A DNA stretch of 64,000 bases, taken from Verrucomicrobiaceae bacterium (GTDB lineage: Bacteria; Verrucomicrobiota; Verrucomicrobiia; Verrucomicrobiales; Verrucomicrobiaceae). This document shows, one piece after another, positions 8,798-19,100 of the stretch. Position numbers and translations under genes: made by a program. The notes under the pieces were generated by a model. It was not told where the DNA came from. It searched no databases and saw only the letters and a program-made list of their open reading frames with translations. Positions within the stretch are counted from its first letter, which is position 1; every line of letters starts with the position of its first letter. The DNA lies in assembly GCA_016795365.1 (NCBI GenBank), contig JAEUHN010000047.1:124001-188000 (forward strand). The letters are read 5' to 3'.

Positions 8798-11275
8798 ATG
8801 ACCATTACTCCCGACCAATACGAGAAGCTCGGCACCTTTTACCTCGGACGCGGCTACGACACTGACGCGAAGAAGCTCCAGGACGATCTGGTGCTCTACG
8901 ATTCGAAGGATCTGGTCACTCACGGCGTGGTGCTCGGGATGACGGGCTCAGGCAAAACGGGTCTGTGCCTCGCCTTGCTCGAAGAGGCGGCGATGGATGG
9001 GATTCCGGTCATCGCGATCGACCCCAAAGGCGACATCGGGAACGTGATGTTCACCTTTCCCAAACTCGATGGCCCTACCTTGAAGCCTTGGGTGAATGAG
9101 GACGATGCACGTCGCAAAGGAGTTTCGATTGATGACTATGCCCAGGGACAGGCAGACCTTTGGAAGAAGGGCCTGGGCGATTGGGGACAGAGCGAGGACC
9201 GGATCAAGTCGCTGCGCGAGAAGGTGGACATGACGATCTACACGCCGGGCAGCAATGCAGGCATCCCGGTTTCCATTTTGAGTTCCCTCGGCGCGCCGAG
9301 CGAGGAGGTCATGGAGGATCGCGAGATGCTGGCGGATCGGATCGAGAGCACTGTGAGCAGCATCCTTGCGCTGTGCGGCATCGAGGCTGATCCAGTCCAA
9401 TCGCGCGAGCACATCCTGATGTCCAACATCGTCAGTCATTGCTGGGCAAAGAAGCAGAACCTCAGCCTCGAAAACCTCGTCCGCCTCATCCAGCAGCCAC
9501 CGGTCAGGAAGATCGGAGTCGAGAGCGTGGACAATTTCTTCCCTGAGGAGAAGCGCAACGAACTGGCGATGAAGATCAACAATCTGATCGCCTCGCCTGG
9601 CTTTGCCGTGTGGATGGAGGGCGAGCCGCTGGACATTCAGCGCATGTTCTACACCGCCGATGGCAAGCCGCGCATCAGCATCTTCAGCATCTCGCACCTG
9701 AGCGACACAGAACGCATGTTCTTCGTCTCCTTGCTGATGAACCAGTTGCTCGGATGGATGCGCCAGCAATCGGGCACCACATCGCTGCGTGCGCTGTTCT
9801 ACATGGACGAGATCTTTGGCTACCTGCCACCGACCGCCAATCCGCCATCGAAGAAGCCGATGATGATCCTGCTCAAGCAGGCGCGTGCCTTTGGTCTGGG
9901 ACTGCTGCTCGCTACGCAGAACCCTGTGGACCTCGATTACAAGGCGCTGTCCAACATCGGCACCTGGTGGATCGGACGTTTGCAAACCGAGCGCGACAAG
10001 ATGCGCTTGCTCGATGGGCTGGAAGGAGCCGTCAGCGGCCAAGGGGCCAACTTTGATCGCAGTGACATCGAGAAGCTCATGAGCGGTCTCGGCAATCGCA
10101 TCTTCCTCATGAACAATGTCCACGAGGATGGGCCTGTGACCTTCAACGTCCGCTGGTGCATGACTTACCTGCGCGGCCCCGTGTCGAGGACCGAAATCAA
10201 AAAGCTGATGGACCCGGTGCGCGATCGGTTCGTCACGAAGAAAACCAAAGCCGCTGCCGAGGATGATGGCTTCGCGCCACCGGGAGCATCGGGCGATGAG
10301 GAGATTCGAAACACGACCAAGCCCAAGCTGCCCGATGGCGTCGCTGAATTCTTCCTCCCGAGTGCGGCTGGCACCGACACCAAGAGCCTCAGCTACAAGC
10401 CGGCCCTGATCCGCAGTGCGGTGGTGAACTTCGACGATGCCAAGCGCAAGATCTCCGGGCGCAGCAGCATCACATTGGTCAATGAGATCGACGCCGAGGG
10501 CCAAAAGGTGAACTGGCAGAAGTTCTTTGAACTTCCCAAGGACATGGACCTAGCCAAGCTCGGCCATGAAGCTGAAGGGGATGAATGCGACTATGGCGAC
10601 CTGCCCAGCGCTGCCATGAAGGCGAAGACCTACGACAGCATTGCCAAGGACTACACCGACTGGGTCTATGCCAATCATTCGCTGGAGGTGAGCTATTGCC
10701 CGCTGTTGGAATCTTATTCGAATCCCGGCGAGACCCAGGGCGACTTCAGAGCGCGCATGGGGCAGATCGCCCGCGAGAAGCGCGATGTCGCGGTGGAGGA
10801 ACTCAAAACCAAGCTGGCGAAGAAAACCAAGTCGCTCGAGGACTCCATGACCAAGGCCATGGCCAAGGTGGATGCTCAAAAGGCCCAGGCCAGCAGTGCC
10901 AAGCTCAGCACGGCGATCCAGATCGGGTCATCGCTGCTCGGTGCCTTGCTCGGCCGCAAGACCGGTGGATTGCTCGGCGCTGCCAGCGTCGTGAAGGGCT
11001 CGACGGTTACCAGTGCCTCCAGAGCCTGGAAAGAGAGCCAGGACGTGGCTGCCGCAGAGACCGAGCTGGAGCGGATGAAGGTGGAATACGAGGCGCTCAA
11101 CAAGCAGTGCGAGGAGGAGGTTCAGAAGATCAAAGATCAGTATGATCCCGCCGCCCTTGCTCTGGAGACCTTCAAGCTCACGCCTGTGAAGAAGAACATC
11201 TCCATCGCAGCAACGGGCATTCTCTGGATGCCCTACGAGCGTGCAGGTGGAAGTCTTCGCCCAGCCTGGAGTTGA
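8798..11275 (+). CDS. HerA/FtsK-superfamily ATPase
   Basis: 825 residues. Walker A is GMTGSGKTG (about residues 47-55) and Walker B is LFYMDEIFGY with Asp337/Glu338, followed by the LLATQNP sensor and a GRLQTERDKMRLL arginine-rich segment, as in the HerA-like branch of pumping ATPases. Residues ~650-710 and ~740-790 are rich in Lys/Glu/Ala and predicted coiled coil. Between them a Gly/Leu-rich stretch (IGSSLLGALLGRK) could be membrane-associated. HerA-type ATPases normally translocate DNA with NurA-like nucleases, but no nuclease gene is adjacent. It lies 90 bp after the small transglutaminase on the same strand, so it may belong to that operon; the 90-bp gap leaves this open. Function is therefore unknown beyond an ATP-driven motor. 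Confidence 0.75.
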   Translation: MTITPDQYEKLGTFYLGRGYDTDAKKLQDDLVLYDSKDLVTHGVVLGMTGSGKTGLCLALLEEAAMDGIPVIAIDPKGDIGNVMFTFPKLDGPTLKPWVNEDDARRKGVSIDDYAQGQADLWKKGLGDWGQSEDRIKSLREKVDMTIYTPGSNAGIPVSILSSLGAPSEEVMEDREMLADRIESTVSSILALCGIEADPVQSREHILMSNIVSHCWAKKQNLSLENLVRLIQQPPVRKIGVESVDNFFPEEKRNELAMKINNLIASPGFAVWMEGEPLDIQRMFYTADGKPRISIFSISHLSDTERMFFVSLLMNQLLGWMRQQSGTTSLRALFYMDEIFGYLPPTANPPSKKPMMILLKQARAFGLGLLLATQNPVDLDYKALSNIGTWWIGRLQTERDKMRLLDGLEGAVSGQGANFDRSDIEKLMSGLGNRIFLMNNVHEDGPVTFNVRWCMTYLRGPVSRTEIKKLMDPVRDRFVTKKTKAAAEDDGFAPPGASGDEEIRNTTKPKLPDGVAEFFLPSAAGTDTKSLSYKPALIRSAVVNFDDAKRKISGRSSITLVNEIDAEGQKVNWQKFFELPKDMDLAKLGHEAEGDECDYGDLPSAAMKAKTYDSIAKDYTDWVYANHSLEVSYCPLLESYSNPGETQGDFRARMGQIAREKRDVAVEELKTKLAKKTKSLEDSMTKAMAKVDAQKAQASSAKLSTAIQIGSSLLGALLGRKTGGLLGAASVVKGSTVTSASRAWKESQDVAAAETELERMKVEYEALNKQCEEEVQKIKDQYDPAALALETFKLTPVKKNISIAATGILWMPYERAGGSLRPAWS

Positions 11276-11432
11276 GTTGCCATTTTTCCGGGTGCTGACA
11301 CAACTTAGGGGTGCTCGTGGGAACATTTCAGCATTGTCATGTTGGGTGTTTCCAGAATGTCGGGCCGTCGGCCTGGGTTGATAAACCAAGGCTTCCAGCC
11401 TGATGAAGTTCAAAGAACCGCATTTTGCAGTG

Positions 11433-11462
11433 TTGACTCTCGAAGCCGAATTTCGCTACACT
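11433..11462 (+). promoter_or_regulatory. candidate sigma70-type promoter
   Basis: TTGACT at 11433-11438 and TACACT at 11457-11462 are separated by 18 bp, close to the -35/-10 consensus. The site lies 22 bp before the ATG at 11485 and 73 bp before the alternative ATG at 11536 of the giant exported protein. A transcript from here would have a very short leader for the first start, which slightly favours the second. Confidence 0.45.
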
Positions 11463-11484
11463 TCGAAACAAGTGGTGATCGCTC

Positions 11485-14400
11485 ATGTCAAAACCACTAT
11501 TCCCCAAGGTGAACCACAACGTAACTACCATGCATATGAATAGCCAACCTGCCCCCTTCTCTCGCCGCAGCTCCATGCTGCCGGTATTTGCTCTGGCGGC
11601 TACGCTTCTAGCAGCTTCGTCCCTTTCGGCTGTGGCTCAGATTGGTCGTGTGTGGACCAAGCGTAATCCGCTTCCTGCAGGCGACAGTATTCGCTCCGTC
11701 ATCGCCGGCACTCCGGCCACCAATCCTCCCGTGGGTGGCACACGCCTCGTAGCCGTTGGCGGACGTGGTCTGATCTTGTCGAGTGACGATGGGATCACCT
11801 GGACTCAACGCAGCGCGACGAGACTCAAGAACTCGGCACCGGCACCTGTGATTGAAGACCTCAATGGCGTGATTTATGCCAATGGCCGTTACCTCGCTGT
11901 GGGTGACAAGGCAACCTGGGTCGAGGGCGCAATCACCAAGAACAAGGCTACGATCTTGACCTCTCTGGACGGCATCTCATGGACCGATGTGTCTCCTGAC
12001 GGAGCGTTTGATCTCAACTCCGCAGCTTACACCAACCAGTTTGTGGCGGTGGGCGGCGCTGGCACCCAAGGCGTGACCTTCTTCTCCTCAAACGCCACCA
12101 CGTGGTCCAGCGCTACGTCGGCGGTCCCAACGGGCGAACTCTTCGATGTGCTCGGGCTTTCGGGATCGCTCTACGCGATCTCTACTGGGGTCAAAGGAGC
12201 CATGCTCAAGGGCACCTTCAATGGAACGACTTGGGTATGGGCGAAGGTGGCAGTGACCTTGGGCCTGACCGCGACAGATGTCCCTCAGGCACTGGTTTAC
12301 AATGGTTCTCGCTATGTGATGGCGACCAAAAATGCCCTCGGCTGCGATTTGTGGTCTTCGCTCACAGGGGACAAATGGTTCAAATGCACGCTCGGTTCAG
12401 CAAGCCCCGCTTTGGCTGTCACGCGACTTTCGATGGCTGGAACCGAGATCGTCGGCGTCGGCACCGCTGGGGAGGTCTGGAAGTCCGCCGATGGAACCAC
12501 TTTCACCGCCATCAACCGTATCCCCACAGGCCAGCCGCAGAACCTTCTCAGCGCTGCGAAGATCGCCAGCACGTATGTGGTGACCGGTGAAGGTGGACGC
12601 ATTTACACCATCACGCCTCCCGGTGAGACCGTGTGGACCAGTCGTTATTCCACTGGCAGCACCTTCGACATCAATGGTGTGGCATCCAATGGGACGAACT
12701 TCGTTGGCGTTGGTTCCAATTTCTCACTGACCTCGAGCGACGGCACGACGTGGACCGAGCACTCGCAAACGGCTCTCAACATGCTGAGCGCCGCTCACAC
12801 AGGCAGCCAGTATGTGGCGGTAGGTGGCGGAGCGTGGAAGTCACCAGATGGCATTACCTGGACCGAGGTGCTTGCGCCATTCCCTGCGGGCACGCTGAAT
12901 CGTGTGGTGTGGACAGGACAGTATCTCGTCGCCGTCGGATCCGAAGGTGCGGCTGGCAATTCGCACATTCAGATTTCGGACTCTGGCAATGCGTGGACGA
13001 AGATGACGCTTCAGGCCGGCAGCAACAAGCCCCTGAGAGGAGTAGCATTCGTCGGCGGACTCTTTGTTGCCGTGGGTGACGGAGGAGCGGTGCAGACTTC
13101 ACCTGACTTTGGTAACAACTGGACCAAGCGTCAGGTCGCCCTGCTTGCGGGCGAGAATTTCACGGACGTTGTTTTTGGAGCGAACCTCTTCATTGCTGTC
13201 ACTAACAAAGGCGGTGTTTGGACGAGTCCGAATGGCACCGCCTGGACCAAGCGCAAGGCATCCTCGCCCAAGGGTCTCAATCGTATCATCACGGTGGGCC
13301 CTCAAATCATCGCTTTGGGTGAGGGCGGCCTTGAAGCCTATTCGTTCGGCGGTCTGGGCTGGTCCGAAACCGAGATTGGCAGCTCTCAGAACGTCAAGGA
13401 TGCCGTCTTTGCGGCAAGCCAGATCGTGGCCGTGGGAAGCACCGGATTGATCGCGACGAGTTCAGGCAGCGCTCCTGCCCGTCCGACTCTGAATTTTGCG
13501 TTGGCGACCGACACCGTCGCCGAGTCAGCGGGAACTAAGCTAGTGACTCTGAATCTGTCTCCGGCAGCGAGTATTCCCGTGACCGTTTTGTTCACCACTT
13601 CAGGGACTGCTGCTCGCGGTGTGGCGGCGACGAGCGATTACAACGTTCCCGTTACTCCAGTGCTCTTCAACCCGGGCGAAATCAGCAAGCAAATCGCTGT
13701 GGCAGTGAAATCGGACACTGTTGATGAAGTGGATGAGACGGCGGTGTTCTCGCTCGGTGCCGCCACGGGCGACGCTGCGCTGGGAACGACATCGGTGCAT
13801 ACCTTGACGATCCAAGATGACGACCAGGTGCCGACCTTCACCGTTCAGCCCTTGTCAGGCATCCTCAACGTGGGGGCCAATGCCGAATTGATCGCTACCG
13901 TTGCAGCTTCAGGCACGATCACTGCCCCTGCCAATTTGACTGCCGTGTGGAAGAAGGGCGCAGCCATTGCTCCGCTGCCTCAGACGGTGACGGCGGTCGT
14001 CTCTCCCGCAGGGGCGACGTTCAAGGGAGCCATCGCACCTGTGAAGCTCACCGACGCAGGAGATTATTCGGTCGCAGTCAAGAACGCCGCTGGCACGACG
14101 ACCAGCGGTGTTGCTCGGATCGCGGTCGTGGATCCAACTCCCGTGAGCCTTGCTGCAGGTGCAGACACAACCGTCACGATTCAAGCTAAGTTCGGCGGCA
14201 CTGGGTTGGTCTTCCAGTGGATGAAAGATGGCAACGACATCCACAACAGCACTGATGGAAGGATTGTCGGCACGGACACGTCAAAGCTAACGATTAAGAA
14301 TTGTGACCTCGGTGATATCGGCACCTACACCTGCAAGGTCTATCTTATCACGAACTCGGGCACTCTCATGGCCCCCACTACGCCTACCACACTGAATGTG

Positions 14401-15984
14401 CTGACAACGGTGCCTGGGATTACATCAACCTCTTTGGGGACGACAAGCGTGGGCCTGCCATACACATTCACTCCCACGGCCACTGGCAGCCCAAGTCTCT
14501 GGACGATCACGGGACTCCCAACCGGACTCACCTACAATGCCTCCACGGGAACGATCAATGGCAAGGTGGCGGTGGCGATCACCAATCCTGGCGGAACAGA
14601 CTTTACCGTTGCCGTTAAAGCCAAGAATATTCTCGGAGAGGGACCTGCGAGGAATCTGATCTTGCATGTGAATCCTCTGCCTGCGAACGCCATCAACTCC
14701 TGGAAAGGTCTGCTTGAACGCAATGCGGACGTGAATGGAAGTCTGGGCGGTCGATTCGAACTGACGATTGCTGCCAATGGCAGTTACACGGGCAAGCTGC
14801 AGCGTGGCACCCATACTTCGAATTTCACCGGTTTGATCACCCTCAATCTGACGGGCCCAGTCGTGACGTTGTCACAAGCCATACCCACCATTGGTGGATT
14901 GCCTCCTGTGACACTGAACGCTACCATCGACCCTGTAGCGCAGACGCTCACGGCTTCGACCACTGATGGAGTCTCCACCGCCAACATCACTGGATGGAGA
15001 GACAACTTGTGGGATGGAGCTCCACCCACCAACAGCACAGGACGTTACAACTTCGTGATCAATCCCACAGTCTCTCCAACGGTGGGTAATCCACGCGGCT
15101 ACGGCTACGGCTCATTCGTGCTTGCTTCGGATGGCTCATACACAGTCTCAGGCAAGACGGCCGACGGGAATGGTTATTCTATGGCTGGTGTCATGGGCAA
15201 AACGGTTGTGAGCGGAGTTAATCAGATTCAGGTCTATGCGGGCATGTTTACGGGAGCGGCAGGATCGCTGCATGGCACCCTCACGCTGACCGAAGTGCTG
15301 GATTCCGGGAACTATCGGAAGAATAAGATCAGCGGGGACCTCACCTGGATGAAACCTGATCAAGGAACTGTGATTGCTGCCAGCGCTACCGACAGACGCA
15401 CCTATGGTGCCGGATTTGGCAGCTCGTCGCCCCTGGTTCACGTGACCGATGGTGGACGCTACTACGATCCGGCGGACACGGTGAACATGCCTCCGAACAC
15501 CGGAGCCAGCGCCAATCAGGCGCATGTTTTTGCGGGACTGAAACCAACGGCTTCCAACGCCTCTCTGCGATTCAATCTGGGAACGTCTTCACCCTACCCA
15601 CACCTGACCACCTACAATCCAGACATTGTTCTGGGCATCACGGCTCCTTCGACCATCGCAGTGATGCCAACTGGGGCGTCCGCCAATCCTGGCACGGTGA
15701 CTTTGACGATCAGCGGTGCGACAGGCGTCTTCTCTGGAGGCATGACACTCACGGAGCTGGATACGTTTGGTAAGTCATGCACACGGAAGCCCACATTCTT
15801 CGGGATTGTCATTAGGCCTCTCGGTGACAGCCCTGTCGTTCAAAACTATCCGTTCCTTGAAGCCAAGGGCTCTACACTGATCGAAAGACTCCCCGAATCC
15901 GGGTTTAGCGGGCCGACAACCGTTGGTCCGACCGGAAACGGGGCGATCGAGTCGATACCAGTGACCATGGTGCGTAACACGTAG
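11485..15984 (+). CDS. giant exported propeller/Calx-beta/Ig surface protein
   Basis: 1499 residues. After a signal peptide (hydrophobic core FALAATLLAASSLSAVAQ) residues ~50-660 hold repeated blades with the signature 'dG.tWt' (GITWTQRS, GISWTDVSP, TTWTEHSQT, GITWTEVLA, NNWTKRQV, TAWTKRKA), i.e. a sialidase/Ycf48-like beta-propeller. Then a Calx-beta domain (~666-781, ending TIQDDDQ), two Ig-like domains (~782-975), a putative-Ig (He_PIG) domain (~976-1060) and a C-terminal module from NSWKGLLERNADVNGSLGG onward that recurs in the 16195-21165 protein. Likely outer-surface or secreted; no sorting motif (PEP-CTERM, Por, LPXTG) is seen at the C-terminus. The start at 11485 precedes the signal peptide by 32 residues, and ATG 11536 would give a more normal one. 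Adhesin or matrix role is inference. Confidence 0.8.
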   Translation: MSKPLFPKVNHNVTTMHMNSQPAPFSRRSSMLPVFALAATLLAASSLSAVAQIGRVWTKRNPLPAGDSIRSVIAGTPATNPPVGGTRLVAVGGRGLILSSDDGITWTQRSATRLKNSAPAPVIEDLNGVIYANGRYLAVGDKATWVEGAITKNKATILTSLDGISWTDVSPDGAFDLNSAAYTNQFVAVGGAGTQGVTFFSSNATTWSSATSAVPTGELFDVLGLSGSLYAISTGVKGAMLKGTFNGTTWVWAKVAVTLGLTATDVPQALVYNGSRYVMATKNALGCDLWSSLTGDKWFKCTLGSASPALAVTRLSMAGTEIVGVGTAGEVWKSADGTTFTAINRIPTGQPQNLLSAAKIASTYVVTGEGGRIYTITPPGETVWTSRYSTGSTFDINGVASNGTNFVGVGSNFSLTSSDGTTWTEHSQTALNMLSAAHTGSQYVAVGGGAWKSPDGITWTEVLAPFPAGTLNRVVWTGQYLVAVGSEGAAGNSHIQISDSGNAWTKMTLQAGSNKPLRGVAFVGGLFVAVGDGGAVQTSPDFGNNWTKRQVALLAGENFTDVVFGANLFIAVTNKGGVWTSPNGTAWTKRKASSPKGLNRIITVGPQIIALGEGGLEAYSFGGLGWSETEIGSSQNVKDAVFAASQIVAVGSTGLIATSSGSAPARPTLNFALATDTVAESAGTKLVTLNLSPAASIPVTVLFTTSGTAARGVAATSDYNVPVTPVLFNPGEISKQIAVAVKSDTVDEVDETAVFSLGAATGDAALGTTSVHTLTIQDDDQVPTFTVQPLSGILNVGANAELIATVAASGTITAPANLTAVWKKGAAIAPLPQTVTAVVSPAGATFKGAIAPVKLTDAGDYSVAVKNAAGTTTSGVARIAVVDPTPVSLAAGADTTVTIQAKFGGTGLVFQWMKDGNDIHNSTDGRIVGTDTSKLTIKNCDLGDIGTYTCKVYLITNSGTLMAPTTPTTLNVLTTVPGITSTSLGTTSVGLPYTFTPTATGSPSLWTITGLPTGLTYNASTGTINGKVAVAITNPGGTDFTVAVKAKNILGEGPARNLILHVNPLPANAINSWKGLLERNADVNGSLGGRFELTIAANGSYTGKLQRGTHTSNFTGLITLNLTGPVVTLSQAIPTIGGLPPVTLNATIDPVAQTLTASTTDGVSTANITGWRDNLWDGAPPTNSTGRYNFVINPTVSPTVGNPRGYGYGSFVLASDGSYTVSGKTADGNGYSMAGVMGKTVVSGVNQIQVYAGMFTGAAGSLHGTLTLTEVLDSGNYRKNKISGDLTWMKPDQGTVIAASATDRRTYGAGFGSSSPLVHVTDGGRYYDPADTVNMPPNTGASANQAHVFAGLKPTASNASLRFNLGTSSPYPHLTTYNPDIVLGITAPSTIAVMPTGASANPGTVTLTISGATGVFSGGMTLTELDTFGKSCTRKPTFFGIVIRPLGDSPVVQNYPFLEAKGSTLIERLPESGFSGPTTVGPTGNGAIESIPVTMVRNT

Positions 15985-16008
15985 CCACCAAGTTCTCAAA
16001 GACTTGAG

Positions 16009-16048
16009 CAAGCCCACGAACTCGATGAAGGTCGTGGGCTTGTTGTTT
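16009..16048 (+). terminator. rho-independent terminator
   Basis: CAAGCCCACGA (16009-16019) and TCGTGGGCTTG (16032-16042) form a perfect 11-bp stem with a 12-nt loop, followed by the T-rich TTGTTT. It lies 25 bp after the stop of the giant exported protein and should separate it from the next one. Confidence 0.85.
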
Positions 16049-16194
16049 AGACTTCTAACAACTCGTGGAACTCTATCGCAGACTCGGCTTGTTCCGCCGA
16101 GGGCGATTGAATGCTTCACAATCATCTTTGGAGCTGTCACAATCGGATGAGGCTCCGGTCAATCTGGACAATCATGAGACTAACCTGCCTGCTT

Positions 16195-19100
16195 ATGAAA
16201 ACTTCATCGCCCCTTGTTCTCCTCGTTGCCGGCTTTTCTTTGCTAATCTCCGTGAGCTTTGCAGCTCCCGTGTATCAGGTGTCGGCGACCTTCGAGAGTG
16301 CGCCCGGAAACGCATTGGCAGGGTTGGTGAAACTTCCCGATGGAATCTTTTATGGGGTGGCACCGCTTGGCGGAGAGGGTGGGGGAGGATGTGTGTTCAA
16401 GGTGCAGGGCACTGGCACGGTGGTGGCGAGTTTCTCGAGCATCGGGGTTACCTTGAGTGATTCGTCGGCTGAGCTTTCGAGGCTCGTTGTCATGGGTTCC
16501 GCGATCTATGGGATTCACAATGGCGGTGCGGGAGCGTCAGTGATCTGGAAGTGGAATGCGAACGATGGACTGAGCAAACTAGCGGATATTGATGCGGTGA
16601 TGGTCGGCACGGGAGTGCTGGAGTCTTTTGTGGTCGCGAGTGACGGGACGATCTATGGTGCCTGTAGCGATGGTCCGATCTCGGATGGTGGAAGTTTTTG
16701 GAAGTGGACAGCGGCTGGGGGATTCGAGTTGATCTTGGAGTTCGATGGCGTGGGGGCACCATATCAATTGCCAGTTGCCGGGCTTTCGAGCGCCCCGGAT
16801 GGCACGGTCTATGGACTTACTGATCAAGCAGAGATTCGCGATCCAGACACGGGCGCGCTCACGGGTTACTCACCTGCCAAGCTCTGGAAATGGACTGAGG
16901 CAAACGGCCTGACGACGCTGGCGGATGTGCAGCTAACGGGCGCGCAGGTGACGGGCAATTTTTCTGTCAGCCCCACGGGTGCTGTGTTTGGAGTAGCGGT
17001 GGATCGGAACGCGACGAACTATGACACACGGGTTCCAAAGCTATGGAAGTGGGCGAGCCCAGACTCGTCGGCGACTTTGGTCCACTCGTTTGCAGCGTCG
17101 GCAAATATCTCGGCACAAATCGTGTTCGATGCTGCGGGCAATGCTTTTGGTGCCACAGAGTTGGGAGGAACAGGTGCCAGCGGGCAAGTTTGGAGAGTCG
17201 CGGCCACAGGCGGTGCGGCAGTTGTTCAGGCCTCCCTGCCTGCCACGGCGGGCAAATATACCTCGGGTAATCTCTTTCGTGATCCGGGCACGGGCCAGGT
17301 CTTTGGGTTGTCGTATTTTAAAGGCGTGGCTCCCACCCACGAAGGTGCCGTGTGGAGATGGACTCCCACGCCATTAGCCGTTTCGGTGGAGGCGACGCTG
17401 ACGGGTTGGGGGACGGCGGGAGGCAAGCCCCAGGGGGTGCTGGTGGACTCCGCAACGGGCTTTGTGTATGGCGTCTCAGTCGGTAACAACGGGGACACGC
17501 AGTTGTGGCGCGCGAATGGGGCGACTATTACCGTGCTCGCGACGCTGCCATTCGCGACCTATGGGACGATCGGAGAATCGGTCACGCTGGTGAAGGATGG
17601 CTCGGGTAACATCTATGGAATCACCTCCTCCGGTCCCGCTGCGGGCAAGGGGGCGCTCTGGAAGTGGACGGCTGCGACGAGTGTGGTCAGCAAGCTGGCA
17701 GCGATGGGAACAGCCGCCGTTCCAGGAAATCCCACAGGCACTTTGATCCGTGACGCGAGCGGTAACTTCTATGGCCTAAGCCAGGTGTCATCAGGGGTGG
17801 GCTACTACGGGAGCACTTCGTATGTGGTGTTGTGGCGAGCCAGCCCGACGGGTGTCTTGACCAACCTCGGGGTGATTGATCCCAAAGTGATCGGGCATCA
17901 GGTGTCCAATACCTTGATCCTTGATGGCAGCACCATCTACGGAGTGTGCGAGTCCACGGGAGACAGCGAGTCAGCGCTTGGTGTGACCGGCGGCATGGTG
18001 TGGAAGTGGACGGCCGCAGGCGGCATTCAGACGGCGCTCAATGAGCCGGGTTCCCTGCAGTTCATGCCGCAGACGCTGATGAAGCACAGCAATGGCAGCC
18101 TGTATTTCGTCTGCCCAAACTACGACGATGCGCGAATGGCTCTGTGGTCGTGGAGCATGAACCCTGCGGAGCCTCCGATGCTTGTTTCGGAAGATGATGT
18201 CGCCAACGTGGGGGCGAATTCTTATATCCTCGCGACGCCGCTAATCGAGGGCCTGGGAGGCTTGATCTATGGCACCTTTCCTTCCAATGGTGCGGGCAAT
18301 GCCGGTGTGCTTTGGAGTTTGGACCCTGCGGCTCCCGTGCCTGCGTTCACAGTGCTGCATAGTTTCTCAGGTGTGACTGGGAGATTTCCCTCGGCGCAGC
18401 AGCTGACTTTCGATGCCAGAGGTTCATTGTTCGGTGTGGCAAGAGACGTGGTCTGGCGTTTTGGCGAGGCACCTCCAGGCGGATCGGCTCTGCCCGTGGT
18501 GAGCAATGTGAGCACGACCGGCCTTGCGGCGACGACTGTCACCATCAATGCGACGGTGAACCCCTCTGGCGCGGACGCCCAGATGTGGGTCGAGCTGGGA
18601 ACCGCAGCGATCTACCTGCCAACTCGTGTGGCCACTAGCCCATCCACCTTGGTAGCTGCTGATCCAGCAACTGCGATCACGGCCTCCGTGCCCGGGCTTC
18701 TCGCGAACACCACTTACTTCTATCGAGTGGCTGCGCAGAATGCACACGGCGTCAGTTACTCACCCACGCAGAGCTTCAAGACCTTGGTGGCAATTGCGCC
18801 TGCGGTGGTCACCTCGCCCGTCGTTGTGACAACGATCAGCGCCACGGGAGCAACGCTCGCGGGCACCGTGAATCCACGCGGAGCATCCGTGACGGTCGTT
18901 TGCGACTACGGGCTCAGTGCTACAGCTCTCAATTCGACGCTAACATTTCCCACCACACTCACCGGCACCACAGCGCAGCCTGTGAGTTTTCCGCTGACCA
19001 CCCTGGCACCTCACACGCGCTACTATTTCCGCATTCGTGCCAGTGGCAGCATGGGGACCACGAGTGGTGCGACGCTCAGTTTCCTCACGGGCAATCGTGC

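Noticed and set aside
8948-10504. 518-codon open frame on the minus strand
   Set aside because: It lies opposite the HerA-type ATPase, whose Walker motifs are clear; the translation has no family motif and reflects high GC in the coding strand.
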